Made by a program: the position numbers and the translations under genes
Assembly: GCF_041381155.1 (NCBI RefSeq)
Contig: NC_091134.1
Coordinates: forward strand, 40,073,338-40,137,337
Direction: 5' to 3'
Length of the DNA: 64,000 nucleotides
From: Argopecten irradians
Lineage: Eukaryota > Mollusca > Bivalvia > Pectinida > Pectinidae
The notes under the pieces: generated by a model
What the model saw: the letters and a program-made list of their open reading frames with translations, nothing else
Told to the model about the DNA's origin: nothing
Database searches by the model: none
Shown: piece after piece, positions 49,901-62,389 of the stretch
Layout of the letters: the number at the start of each line of letters is the position of its first letter
Numbering within the stretch: position 1 is the stretch's first letter

Positions 49901-51428
49901 TTACAAAGTCTACAGTTTCATGTAAGTTAAACGTAATCATTTATTTTATCAGTTTAAGAATACAATGTTATTTGCATATTTCAATTGTATCCACCCCCAT
50001 CTATATACGCCATTATAAAGACAATTAGCATATAATGATCGGCATATCACAAAAAAAGATTGATAAATAAGGGAAATATTTGTTATTTACACTCTTCCTT
50101 CAAGTAAAAGCGTAGAAAGCTGTCGAATGTTCCGGTGAAGCCGACGCCTTTCATACTGCTTAGAAAACAGTAGTAAGAAACGGCGACGTCTTTCGGATTC
50201 CGGACTATGTTAACAACCTTTCCAATACCGTTCTTTATGTCATCAGGGAACAGATCTACTTCGAGATGTGTTGCAATAAGTCTTGGGGACGGCATGTTGT
50301 CAATCACGTCTATTTTGGCGAATTCCAGATACGAAGCTGTACCGGCGTATGCGAAGTTCCCGGTGATAAACATGTTGAGTATATTGTGCATCCAATGTGT
50401 TCCTGAAAATTTTAAACCGACATAACGACAAAGCTTAAAAGTAAGGTGATCTTAACTAAGCCGTTAAAGTTGTATTACGTTTATAGTCTCATTCCCGCTT
50501 GCGGGTTACAGTCTGACCTTCTAGGTGGGTTTCGATAGATTCCACATTATTTTGTGATCGAAACTTATGTGGTTTTCTCTTAAAAGCATGGCGTTATGCT
50601 CACAAATTTATGAAATCACAATGGATATGTAGTTACCTTAAAAGGTAGATAACTGTATTATGCAAACACATGCATTACATAGACATAAATGATTGAAAGA
50701 TGCGTAAAACATTACAAAAAACTCATTGATAAACTTTTAAAAGCATACCTTTTATGAATTGTTCACAAACTATTCAGAAAAACTCAATTTCCTGACAATA
50801 AAACGTTGTACCTTATATCTAAAAATAATCAAGATTTTGTCTAGGAAACGGAATATTATATGAATTAGAGGTTTTATAATCTTGTATGGAATTCATTCGA
50901 TAAATATAAAAATGTCGCATCATTGCTCGTCATCTTTAAAGACATATCTTTAAAAAAAATATAGCACGTAATGTCCAATAAGTGACAGAAACAAAACATT
51001 TTTGTTGTGTTTTGAATTGGCAGAAAATTTGTCCTTGATGATTCAAGTAAAAATTTGTTTTTGTTTTCAAAGTCGTCACAAAAGTAAATCCATCAAGTTG
51101 TGAAAAATTTTAATAAGCTTTTATAAGACTATGTTATGCATTCGAATTCATACATTTTATAAACACGAATAATTAGCCATAGTCAGAAGCTTTCAAAAAG
51201 AAAAAAAATATAAACAAATAATCATCATAAGAACATGAGGGTCATACCGGATTTGGGGTAGGTGTACAACAATACATCATCCTGTCGACATTTCAGCTTG
51301 GCACAGTTGGCTACCAGATCCCGGACGTTGCCCACCACATGGGGAGGAAAAGAGCAGCCTTTGTAGAGTGAATAATCCATGGTGTTACCTTCCTCATCTC
51401 TTATATCTACCTTCTCAATTACGTCCAT
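46998..51428 (-). CDS. cytosolic-type sulfotransferase B (SULT family)
   Basis: Five coding exons: 51428-51248, 50402-50091, 48926-48823, 48373-48187 and 47107-46998, with the same lengths and phases as copy A, giving 297 aa plus TGA. Motifs are YTYPKSGTHWM, RLIATHLEV (catalytic His), NIVRNPKDVAVSYY, FFGNWYGALKQWLD, YEDLKR and YRKGEIGDWKRWFTPAQ. Exons 1 and 2 are close to copy A (for example 'GCSFPPHVVGN' and 'DLVANCAKLKCRQ'), so the two are tandem duplicates. The exon 4 donor GTTGGT is weak, but the frame and paralogy fix it. The introns carry a TTAA MITE, a pogo-like MITE and a minisatellite. A cytosolic PAPS-dependent sulfotransferase is inferred from the family; the substrate is unknown. 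Confidence 0.92.
47679..48133 (+). repeat. minisatellite, about 36-bp unit
   Basis: About 12-13 units of the form 'cttagtgtgtcccatatctg' plus 'acatcatggacacgt', diverged in the middle. It lies in sulfotransferase B intron 4 and ends about 50 bases from the exon 4 donor. Confidence 0.92.
48456..48620. mobile_element. pogo/Tigger-like MITE
   Basis: The ends 'tacagtaaaacctgcc' and (reverse complement) 'tacactcaaacctgtc' are flanked by TA. The core has repeated 'acgaccaa..tc' and 'taacgacca' words. CAGTnnAACC ends with a TA target are typical of pogo-type Tc1/mariner elements. It sits in sulfotransferase B intron 3. Confidence 0.65.
49286..49657. mobile_element. TTAA-flanked MITE, copy 2
   Basis: The ends 'ttaaagatgctccaccgccg' and (reverse complement) 'ttaaagatgctctacctctg' are inverted, with TTAA at both sides, as piggyBac-type elements produce. 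It is alignable to 37169-37503. It lies in sulfotransferase B intron 2. Confidence 0.7.
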
Positions 51429-52113
51429 TGTTGTCGATAATCTGAAGAGACGAGATTACCTTATCCAGTTATTGTTAGATATACTTAAGTAATTGAAAAA
51501 TGGTAGAAAAAGAAAAGGGCTGCGTATATATCTCTTAACATTCTTAGACACATTAGATAAGTATTCTTGTGTTCTTCTGAATTGGGTATCTAACTCTAAC
51601 TGTTGTGTTAATCAAACGGCTGCTTTAAAAACTATACACTCATACCGTTTCATTAACTATAACGCTTTAACATATATCGTTATTAAGATCATTCGAAAAT
51701 CTGACCACAAAGTAATGAGAGCATTTCAATCTCTGACACTTTCATTGGTAAGTTTGTTGTATAATTTGTCTTTTTTAACATCGTGTGTATAATGTGTATA
51801 ATTGATTGAGACATTCGCCAGTATATGATGTTTGAAAGTTCACAATTTACTTGATGATATGCATTATCAGTGTTTTACCACCAATAGAATTGATTAATAT
51901 ATGCCAAATGTTATGATGAAGCAATATGGTGAAACAAGAGACCCAAAGGCTTTAACAGTCAAATGAGTTCTGATACACAATATCAACAATTGATACTCAA
52001 AAAAATCTGTTCTTCCTTTATTAACCATTATATAGTAAACTTGACCCAAGCGGAAAATCTCGAACACATCAGAGGCATAAAACCCACAATTGTCCTAAAG
52101 GGCCTTAAGACTA

Positions 52114-52668
52114 TTAAAGGGACAGTTCAGTCTAAGAGTACATTAAAACTTATTAACACATATTTCGGAAACAAACCAGTTCTAATGGAAATTAGATAAG
52201 TTGGTTTTACTGTGATATGCCAGAAAAGCCCACTGTAGTCAATTGTATGTGAAATGTTCAATCGCCATTACACATAGCCTTGTATGCCGAACCCTGACCC
52301 TTGCCTGTGTAATAAAGAATTTTTTGTCTAGAACTACTCAAAACGCTCTTACAGTTGTGTTAACATTATTAGATGCATGTTCTTGTCTAAAAATAATTTC
52401 ATCAACTCCTCAGTGGCTATGTATTGCATTTGTTTAACGTGCGTGACTTTGACTCGGGTAAGGGTACAGCGTACATGTTGTACCTGCTTAATCGTATTGA
52501 TCAACGATTTGGAATTTCAATGGTATTAATCAAAATACTTAACAATGTTGTGGAATTTGTCACTATTTCTTGTCATATGTTTCATAAGGAATGTAGAACA
52601 ATACATTTATGTCATATTTTGCTTCGTGGTTATGTAACGAATTAGCCTCACTGAATTGTCCCTTCAAA
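52114..52668. mobile_element. TIR element with 'aagggacagttcag' ends
   Basis: The left end 'ttaaagggacagttcagtct' and the reverse complement of the right end 'tgaagggacaattcagtgag' are inverted repeats. The left body ('acatatttcggaaacaaacc') recalls a common bivalve MITE. No transposase was seen. Confidence 0.6.
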
Positions 52669-53034
52669 TTGTTCAAAAAGACTTTTGATTCAACCACATC
52701 TGTGAAATGATACGAAGAGTTTTGACTACTTTGCCCCATTTTGGCGCTGCCCTTTTTTTCCTTGGTGTTCTTTCAGGAAAAATGTTTAAATTCTAACAAC
52801 GTTCCACTTATTTCCTGTGGAAATCAAACAAATTATGTTCAAAAACTTGTTTCCTTTACATAAACTATAGTAACCCTTATCCTTCTCCCCAGAGAAGCGT
52901 CTGAAACTGTAGGAATTATGAAAAGCATTTTCGTAAAGAGTCTGTGGACTGGTTTTTTCCGCCACATCTGTGAGTTGAGAAGAGTTTAATACTTTCGCAT
53001 AAGAAATCGAGAAAATGTGAATTGGTGAGAGTAG

Positions 53035-53328
53035 GATCATCCTCGATACTCCAGGGTTTACTAAAACTGACGTTATATCCACACATGGACTATAGCTATC
53101 ACATAGTAAAACTGAAGGCAGCTCATGAGAAAAAAAATCTGAACCAATCACAGGCCCGCAATTAGTTCCCATGAAGACTACAGAGAGAGAGAGAGACGCC
53201 CAATTTCTAAGCCACACATTCAACCACAATATACTGTTATACGGTTCTTTTAATATACATCAAAGGACTAGATTACCTCCAGTTGTACTATGAGAACGTC
53301 AGTTATGATAACCCCTGGAGTAGGATAT
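53035..53328. mobile_element. TIR element, copy 2
   Basis: Same family as 40349-40655. The left end 'cctcgatactccagggttta' and the reverse complement of the right end 'atcctactccaggggttatc' are inverted, each followed by 'aactgacgtt'. Confidence 0.7.
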
Positions 53329-54212
53329 ATTAATGGAAAAGTTCGATCTCTAGCGTTACACTGATGACGTCATAAATGTTCAGCAATCCTCAAAAAACTA
53401 CATTCAAATACTTTCTTAACTGAAATATAAATACTTTCACCCTAGCTATTCATTTTACATATTTTCGTCCAAAAATCTATGTTAAATCAGACTAATACAA
53501 TATTTCAGACTAATACAATGTTATCTTGTTATAATAGTAGACGTTACGCCATTGATCATGACAAATATTTGTTTGGCGTTGACATTTGATAACATGCCAT
53601 GACTTACCAGTCCTTGACTGACCCGGGCCCGATATTACTGACGCGTGACCTTGGTCAAATATAGCCTTATTGTTCTTCTGACCGCTAACGACCTATGTCC
53701 ACTCCAAGTTACAGCAGTGACGTACACTTAATCGGATTCGGAGCACGAACACCGCACGCAAGAAATGTGTTGTTGAAATGAATCTGCTGATTATCTCCGT
53801 GCATACAAAATGGCGATGCATCATACCCCCTCGCGTGATATTTTTAACCTATACCTTACGTACCAAGATAAGAATGAGTAGATAGAGAGAGAAAATCAAT
53901 ATATGTGTTGTCGTAAAAATGCCTTTTTACGGGGTCAAGACACATCATAAGAAAAATTACACATTGGCTTTATACCAATCCGAATAAAATCGAAATGAAA
54001 AATATCCCATCAATGTTGCTTGGAGATAACGGTGTAGAAAGAAAATAAACAATATAACATTTTGTTATATCCCTATAAAATAGTTTCTATATAAACTCTA
54101 TTGACAAAAATGCCAATAAATGAACTGTTCTGTCGAGCGGTCCAAAGAACTGTTAAAATCGACTGTTCAAATGTGCTGTTGGACCGAGGTGATGTCACAA
54201 TGGGGTATAACA

Positions 54213-54360
54213 AAACAGTTGTCAACTGAGTTTTCGGGCAACAGATGATTTGTTGGACCCTCACACAAACTGTTGCCCTCGGCCTTCGGCCTTGGGCAAC
54301 AGTTTGTCTTCGGGTCCAACAAATCATCTGTTGCCCTCAACCCCAGTCAACAACTGTATA
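54213..54360. mobile_element. fold-back hairpin element
   Basis: The arms 'gggcaacagatgatttgttg' + 'gaccc...caaactgttgccc' and their reverse complement meet at the centre 'ggccttcggcc'. A weaker outer repeat 'acagttgtcaactg' lies at both ends. It is about 148 bp with no coding capacity. Confidence 0.8.
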
Positions 54361-55562
54361 GTAGTAAGTGTTAATGATAAAATATAAGGAGAGCAGACAA
54401 TATCTACGTTCGATAAGTAATTTTTGACTGAATAAATATTAGGATTTTTAATTCTTATTTTTAAAAAAAGTAAATTTCAAAACATTTTCATCTATTCCGT
54501 GTTATTTGATAATACAATAATTAGATAATAGAATTGACCCCAGGGACATGTATATGAAAGATCATGAGCTATCACAAACACTTTACCCACGTGAAAGTAT
54601 ATAACTTCATAGAATTAGAAATTCAGAAGCAACACAAAAAGGAAGAACGTTTCCCCAGCCACATATGATACAAGGAAAATGAAGTCGGCTGTAGATGTTT
54701 AAGTTTAAAGTTAAATACTTCTAAGATCTGGAGCATTTTATTGAGTGAGATATTTAACATTGTTCATCGCATTAAGTAAATATGGCTTCGCTATTTGTAA
54801 CGGTTAGATACTGATTTATTGGCTGATATAGCTACGGATAACATAGTTAAAGTTGTCCCTCGAGATTCAGTTACCACGGATTAGATTGACATTATTACGA
54901 TAAAGAAAAGAGTGTTGAATTTCATGCAAAAATCAAACAGTGCTCTCATCATTAACTGCTTTACGTTTTATTACAAATTAATTTAGAGTTTTTTGCTATA
55001 TCTCCATACCATAAATGTCTATAAATGGACTAATGTAACACTTCTAGTATACAATTGTTTTTGTAAAAGAATTCATATATTTTAAAGATGCAATTGACAA
55101 AATTTCGAATTAAAATTATTTTCTTTTTTATTTGATTGTTTCAACATTAATGATATTTTGGTTTTGTTTCAGAGAAAATTATATAAAATACAATGTTCTT
55201 TCAATAATTTATTTTTGTTCTAAACAATAATTAATAGGGACAAAATAAAAAAAAAAACATTTAAAACCTTAATGATAAAAATCACAAATAACAAACAAAC
55301 AAACAAAAAAGCTTTATATGGAGACAAATCCAATACGGGAAAAAGAAATACCTTACATGATATAAAATCAATCTGACTAAGCGTTATACTAAAAATAATA
55401 GCTGATACTACCTTCATGTAAGTGGATAAAATGTATGACCTGACACGGCCTACATACATAGACAGTGCAGGACTGTATACCTAACCGAGAGTGTCCTTGG
55501 CCCATGTTGGCCTATCTTATGTTATCTCATGCTACTATGAACTCACTGCACTGTAAATAACA

Positions 55563-58500
55563 ATGGATATTGTTACAGTGGCCGATGACGAGGGGAATAC
55601 CTTGGAATACAAGAAATACAAGGAACATGTTTTTCCGAAACTTGTTAGAGGAAATGTGCAAGACCAGCTGGCTCAAGTAGCACAACTCCAATGCAGAGCA
55701 GACGACATTTTACTATGCACATATCCAAAGACAGGTACAGTCGGTAAACATGGGTATGTCCAAGTAGATAACATACCGTGTAGATGGCCATTTTTGTGGG
55801 AAGAAATGTTCGCGGGACATATACGGTTGCGAAAATATTATCGGATAAGTGTTGACAAACTGGTGAAATATATGTACTGTGCCTTTAAAGGCAGATCGGG
55901 AAGTTTAAAAAGCGCTAAACACTAATTTATTTTTACCCGTAAAAGTAATCGGTGATACGTTTTAACAAGATAAGTTATCTTGACTGTAATAACATTATCT
56001 AACGCAATGTGATCCTTCTGATAATATTCCAGAGCAGCGAGTTGACTGAAGGCGTGACCAGTATCTCTTTGTAGAGATAACCATACATATATCAGAAATG
56101 AAATGAACTATTGAACTTCAACGTGATCATCGTTATCAAAACAGTCGTCTGCCCCAATATTTTTTTTTTTTTTTTTTTTAATAAACAATCATTTACGTTA
56201 TCATTATAGATCGTTTTAAATTGTAAATTCTTATTTGTCTGTCATGTTCTGTCAATAATTTTAGCAAAACTAGAGGAGGGGGATTGGAGGATGTTGTTTT
56301 GTTGGTATGGGTAAAATCAACATGTGGCCAGTACTGTGGTGCAACTGCCGACAAAATGCTGATTTTTTTTCAGACAATATTGTTTTATTTTAAATGTTCA
56401 AATAAAGGTAATTTTAACATCGATCGCCAGGGGTTACTATCACTTCTGTTACACGGCCGACATTGATAGTAAATCCTGGAATCTTCTATTTCACTTCTTT
56501 CTAACTGACTGTTGAGCATTGCGATGTGTTGTTAAGTGTCCTTGGCGACATGCATCAGTGAGGTAGCACTATAACATTGACAAGAGTCCCATTTTTACTG
56601 AGAGACACAACGCGAATATACCACTGTCTCGTTAGGTCCAATCAACCAACCAACATCCTATCTTCCTGTTACTATCTCGTTAGGTCCAATCAACCAACCA
56701 ACATCCTATCTTCCTGTTACTATCTCGTTAGGTCCAATCAACCAACCAACATCCTATCTTCCTGTTACTATCTCGTTAGGTCCAATCAACCAACCAACAT
56801 CCTATCTTCCTGTTATACCACTGTCTCGTTAGGTCTAATCAACCAACCAACATCCTATCTTCCTGTTTATACCACTGTCTCGTTAGGTCCAATCAACCAA
56901 CAAACATCCTATCTTCCTGTTTTACCACTGTCTCGTTAGGTCCAATCAACCAACCAACATCCTATCTTCCTGTTATACCACTGTCTCGTTAGGTCTAATC
57001 AACCAACCAACATCCTATCTTCCTGTTATACCACTGTCTCGTTAGGTCCAATCAACCAACCAACATCCTATCTTCCTGTTATACCACTGTCTCGTTAGGT
57101 CTAATCAACCAACCAACATCCTATCTTCCTGTTATACCACTGTCTCGTTAGGTCTAATCAACCAACCAACATCCTATCTTCCTCTTATACCACTGTCTCG
57201 TTAGGTCTAATCAACCAACCAACATCGTTAGGTCCAATCAACCAACCAACATCCTATCTTCCTGTTATACCACTGTCTCGTTAGGTCTAATCAACCAACC
57301 AACATCCTATCTTCCTGTTATACCACTGTCTCGTTAGGTCTAATCAACCAACCAACATCCTATCTTCCTGTTATACCACTGTCTCGTTAGGTCTAATCAA
57401 CCAACCAACATCGTTAGGTCCAATCAACCAACCAACATCCTATCTTCCTGTTTATACCACTGTCTCGTTAGGTCTAATCAACCAACCAACATCCTATCTT
57501 CCTGTTATACCACTGTCTCGTTAGGTCCAATCAACCAACCAACATCCTATCTTCCTGTTATACCACTGTCTCGTTAGGTCTAATCAACCAACCAACATCC
57601 TATCTTCCTGTTATACCACTGTCTCGTTAGGTCTAATCAACCAACCAACATCCTATCTTCCTGTTATACCACTGTCTCGTTAGGTCCAATCAACCAACCA
57701 ACATCCTATCTTCCTGTTACTATCTCGTTAGGTCCAATCAACCAACCAACATCCTATCTTCCTGTTACTATCTCGTTAGGTCCAATCAACCAACCAACAT
57801 CCTATCTTCCTGTTACTATCTCGTTAGGTCCAATCAACCAACCAACATCCTATCTTCCTGTTTACCACTGTCTCGTTAGGTCTAATCAACCAACCAACAT
57901 CCTATCTTCCTGTTATACCACTGTCTCGTTAGGTCCAATTAACCAACCAACATCCTATCTTCCTGTTTTACCACTGTCTCGTTAGGTCCAATCAACCAAC
58001 CCACATCCTATCTTCCTGTTATACCACTGTCTCGTTAGGTCTAATCAACCAACCAACATCCTATCTTCCTGTTATACCACTGTCTCGTTAGGTCCAATCA
58101 ACCAACCAACATCCTATCTTCCTGTTATACCACTGTCTCGTTAGGTCTAATCAACCAACCAACATCCTATCTTCCTGTTATACCACTGTCTCGTTAGGTC
58201 TAATCAACCAACCAACATCGTTAGGTCCAATCAACCAACCAACATCCTATCTTCCTGTTATACCACTGTCTCGTTAGGTCTAATCAACCAACCAACATCC
58301 TATCTTCCTGTTATACCACTGTCTCGTTAGGTCTAATCAACCAACCAACATCCTATCTTCCTGTTACTATCTCGTTAGGTCCAATCAACCAACCAACATC
58401 CTATCTTCCTGTTACTATCTCGTTAGGTCCAATCAACCAACCAACATCCTATCTTCCTGTTACTATCTCGTTAGGTCCAATCAACCAACCAACATCCTAT

Positions 58501-61197
58501 CTTCCTGTTTACCACTGTCTCGTTAGGTCTAATCAACCAACCAACATCCTATCTTCCTGTTATACCACTGTCTCGTTAGGTCCAATCAACCAACCAACAT
58601 CCTATCTTCCTGTTACTATCTCGTTAGGTCCAATCAACCAACCAACATCCTATCTTCCTGTTACTATCTCGTTAGGTCCAATCAACCAACCAACATCCTA
58701 TCTTCCTGTTACTATCTCTTTAGGTCCAATCAACCAACCAACATCCTATCTTCCTGTTACTACATAATTGATTCTGGTAATTACACTACGTATCGTAAAT
58801 CCTTTCCAAAGTTACAACGACATAGTACTAGTTTTTGTTATGCCGAAATATTTACATCATCGTGTAAGAAAGCATGAAATGATAAACATTTATCTATCAA
58901 AATGCCAACAATGTCTTTCAATCCAATGGCGGTGTATCTGTAAGGTTTTGAATTCGGAATGGAGACGCTTCAATTCCTAATAATGTATACATTTTAATAG
59001 TTCTAATGTTGAAGTCATTTCTTCAACAATTACAATATAATAGTCTTTTTTAAAATAATTTCGTATTGTCCAATATATGGCTGTGTTCGGCCACATTTAA
59101 TCTTTTCTCTGCAGGGTTACACTGGACTTATAACATCGTCCACATGTTAGTATCTGGATCAGCTACCTACCTGGGCAGTCCAAGATACCTAGAATTTGAT
59201 GACATCGCCAACATCGACAGTATGCCACCACGGAGGGTGTTCGCCACGCATTTCGAGGTGTGCCACTTACCAGAAGCTATGAAGTGTGGAACAGGAAAGA
59301 TAATTAATGTCCTCCGTAACCCCAAAGATGTCGCTGTCTCCTACTTCTGTTTCTTGACGTCACTGAACAGTCCTGTATACTCTGGCAATTTCAACGGATT
59401 TCTAAAGTTCTTCCTCAATGAAGATTGTGAGTTCAAAATAATGTCAGCAATTAAATGATTTCGGGAAGATTTTTCTGCTGCAATGGTGATTTCTATGGAC
59501 TTCATTTCTATATAGCAAACATTAAGAGTTAAAAAGCATTAAAATCAAGAGTTTTGAATGACTATCAATTATTGGAAGACGTGCTTCGTGATTAATATAA
59601 TTATCATCAAAAGGTTATCTTTAATTATTATCTAGACAGAAAAATTCATTTACAGTGCTTGCCTCTAATTATCAAAAGCAAAAATATATTAAAAGGACTC
59701 TAGGATGGAACAGCCGATAATTGCGGTCTAAATGTTATCTTAATTTCAAGGTATTTAATTATATTATTCGTGTTTTGGTACAATTCTATCCTATGATATT
59801 TCTTTTTCATTTTCTTATAATGCCTATTTGTTTGTATCTCGATAGTTCTCTTTGGAAATTGGTTCGGTGCGCTAAAACAATGGCTGGATATAAGGAAGAC
59901 ATACCCAGATATGAAGACACTTACTCTACACTATGAGGATATGAAAAGAGCAAGTAACTACAAACCCACACACACCCCTATTTTACACTAGACACAGGCA
60001 AAGTATGTAGCCAAGGACACTCGTGCATTACCTTCAGTTTGATATTACTATATGGTAGATACAAACGCCCTGCAATAAATTACAGCACTTGGTCATTGTT
60101 TTTAAATATCAGTGAAAACATACAGAAGCACAAAGAAAACTATTGGACTAATGAACTGCCAGTCATTAAATTAAGGTAAAACACACACAATATCCCTGAA
60201 GAAATCTTAAACACGAAGTTACTAATTATAAAAGATCTTGCAACAGGCACATACTTTGCCAATAAAATAAACTGATTGCTCCAAAAACAAATTATTTAAA
60301 CATTGGTGATTACCAAGAGTGACTTAATTCCTTACCATAAACAGTTCGACAAACTTAAACTGTGTAGTCCTTATTTGGATGCCAGCTTGCAATTTAATTT
60401 ATCGCTCATAAATGTCTTATAATATATTAATTTACCATATTATTGTCTTTCAGAACAAGCTGCAAAATATCTACACATTAGCAAATTTCCTCGAAATTCC
60501 TACAGGTGAAGACTTTCTTCGACAAGTGGAACTCAATGTTGAATTTTCGAAAATGAAAATCGACCACGAACATGGACCTGCGGGATCCGACACATTTGTG
60601 AACATTTCCAATCGTGGAGTACTCCCAATCTATCGTAAAGGTTTGTACATATTCAACACGATATCCATCGACTGATAATGGCAAATGATAAAATTTTACA
60701 TCAAGATCGTAAAATATGTTGATCCACTCTTATTGCTAAAGAAATAAAGTGCTGATAATGGGAAGCAGTTTATATTTTGTAATAATAAAAACAATCATAT
60801 ATGAGATATGCAAATCATAATTGATTTAATCGGCGGACAATGTTGTTTATATTCTCAATTGAATAGTACATTTGACAAAACGTTCCATATATATACATGT
60901 ATATGATATTATAAGTTGACAAATGACGTTTAACAATATTGTATTATGAAAACACACGTGCTTATTGTACTGTTCCATTATAATGTTTACGTTTTTACTG
61001 AGACTTGTGTGTTTTAATGGACTGATTTATTCTATAATTGATCTATTAATTGATACACATGTGTTTGAATTGGTTTTCCATCACCAGGAGATATTGGAGA
61101 TTGGAAGAATTGGTTCACTCAAGCCCAAAGTGAGGAATTTGATCGCGTGTATCAGCAAAGAATGGCTGGCTATGACATAGATTTTATATACGAATAG
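55563..61197 (+). CDS. cytosolic-type sulfotransferase C (SULT family)
   Basis: Five coding exons: 55563-55734, 59115-59426, 59846-59949, 60454-60640 and 61088-61197 (172, 312, 104, 187, 110 bp), giving 294 aa plus TAG. Exons 2-5 match the lengths and phases of copies A and B exactly; exon 1 is three codons shorter. Motifs are CTYPKTGLHWT (PAPS loop, with Leu where A and B have Thr after the Gly), RRVFATHFEV (catalytic His), NVLRNPKDVAVSYF, LFGNWFGALKQWLD, YEDMKR and YRKGDIGDWKNWFTQAQ. Exon 3 ends AAAAGA|GCAAGT, so its donor is GC rather than GT. Using the nearby GT would add four bases and break the frame. The protein is clearly more distant from A and B than they are from each other. Intron 1 carries a 2.1-kb minisatellite. 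It is transcribed away from copy B. Confidence 0.92.
56521..56615 (+). repeat. partial copy of a SINE-tailed dispersed repeat
   Basis: It aligns with 62693-62787: 'gtgttgtt.agtgtc', 'cagtga.gtagcacta', 'agacacaacgcgaatatacc'. It runs straight into the minisatellite at 56616. Confidence 0.75.
56616..58764 (+). repeat. minisatellite in sulfotransferase C intron 1, 48/53-bp units
   Basis: More than 40 units. The core is 'tctcgttaggtccaatcaac' + 'caaccaacatcctatcttcc' + 'tgt', joined either by 'tataccactg' (53 bp) or 'tacta' (48 bp). The two types differ at one core base (tct/tcc aatc) and occur in blocks. A shortened junction 'accaacatcgttaggtcc' occurs at least three times, showing block duplication. 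Confidence 0.97.
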
Positions 61198-62389
61198 ATG
61201 TGCATCATATAAGCAACTGCAGTGTCAATTATATAAGCAACTGCAGTGTCACAATTCCTTGTAAATATCTAACTGGTTGAAAGTTGCTACAAGAGAATTA
61301 ATTCGCTGTCGTATGAAGGAAGAAGGATAACTCTTACATCGTGTTGCTGTTCCTTTATATCGCGTTTGAGGACTATAGAGTATCTATAAAATTTCATCTT
61401 GTTTCTTGTACTAATTATTTTCTGATACATTTACATTCCCAATCACTTAACTATGCAGTATATCCAATTCTTAATTCTTAGAAATCTATAAATTGACATA
61501 TTTATGTAAATGATATAAAATAACCCCTTCAATATATTTCAAAACTTGTTTCCTTTTTATTTGTACCATATACAGATGTAAATATCGCCTAAAAGGTTTA
61601 TTATTTTGTCAACGACCACACATATGGAATTTTTTCGCATGAACATAAGTACATGTGACGGACAATGTGTGTGTAACGATACCAGAGTCAAGTGATTATA
61701 TATATACAGCAAACATCAGGACATCCTCAAAGTAATACACATGATGTCATGCACGTGAGTATTACATAATGATTACACGTCGTTGATGGTGTAATCAAAT
61801 GTTTTGTGGTCGAGTCATTGACACTGTATGTACTGTATGTTTTAAACTATAGGAATATCTTTAACAGGTGTTGTACCTACCTTGCATAAGTAATGGGCGT
61901 AAGACAAATGCTGGAATGGAGTTTTTAGACAGAGAATTAATGGTTAAGGTATTCATTGCCACACAATAAATACATTTATCAGGAAACAAAAAGTCTTCCT
62001 TGTCATGTTTGCATTAAATTATCTAATGTTTACGTTTCATAATGAATCCCTGTAACTTCATAAATGATTAAATGTTTAATACAGATGTATTCTATGAAGT
62101 GGGGAATAATTTACAGATTTCCGTTTTGTGGTAAAGATATGAAACGTTTCATAGTGACCAACGATACTCGTTATATTGCAGGAGAAAAAGATTAATTTAA
62201 TTTCATTTCAAAATATTTTATTAAATCATTCAATTTAATAGGGATTTCATTTAAATTTTGCAATTCCACATATAGATAAAAAGTGCACCATAGAACTTAA
62301 ATGACAACAATGATAACAAACAGATAACTCATTGCATTCTACTTGTAAACAATATATCTTTTCAGTCAAAATACCTTAACGTTTAGCCC
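61198..62389. other. 3' flank of sulfotransferase C, no gene seen
   Basis: AT-rich DNA. A 20-base unit 'atcatataagcaactgcagt' is tandemly repeated once near 61206-61250. No close AATAAA was found. Confidence 0.5.

Larger units (their letters stand above)
51429..55562. other. intergenic between divergent sulfotransferases B and C
   Basis: Shared upstream region of two divergently oriented sulfotransferase genes, 4.1 kb. It holds three MITE/fold-back elements (52114-52668, 53035-53328, 54213-54360). No further gene was recognised. Confidence 0.5.

Noticed and set aside
51493-52645. Several 60-100 codon plus-strand frames upstream of sulfotransferase B
   Set aside because: No recognisable domains; part lies inside the TIR element 52114-52668.
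56577-56939. Open frame with repeated 'RSNQPTNILSSC' peptide
   Set aside because: It is a minisatellite translation inside a sulfotransferase intron; the unit lengths 48 and 53 do not keep one frame across the array.
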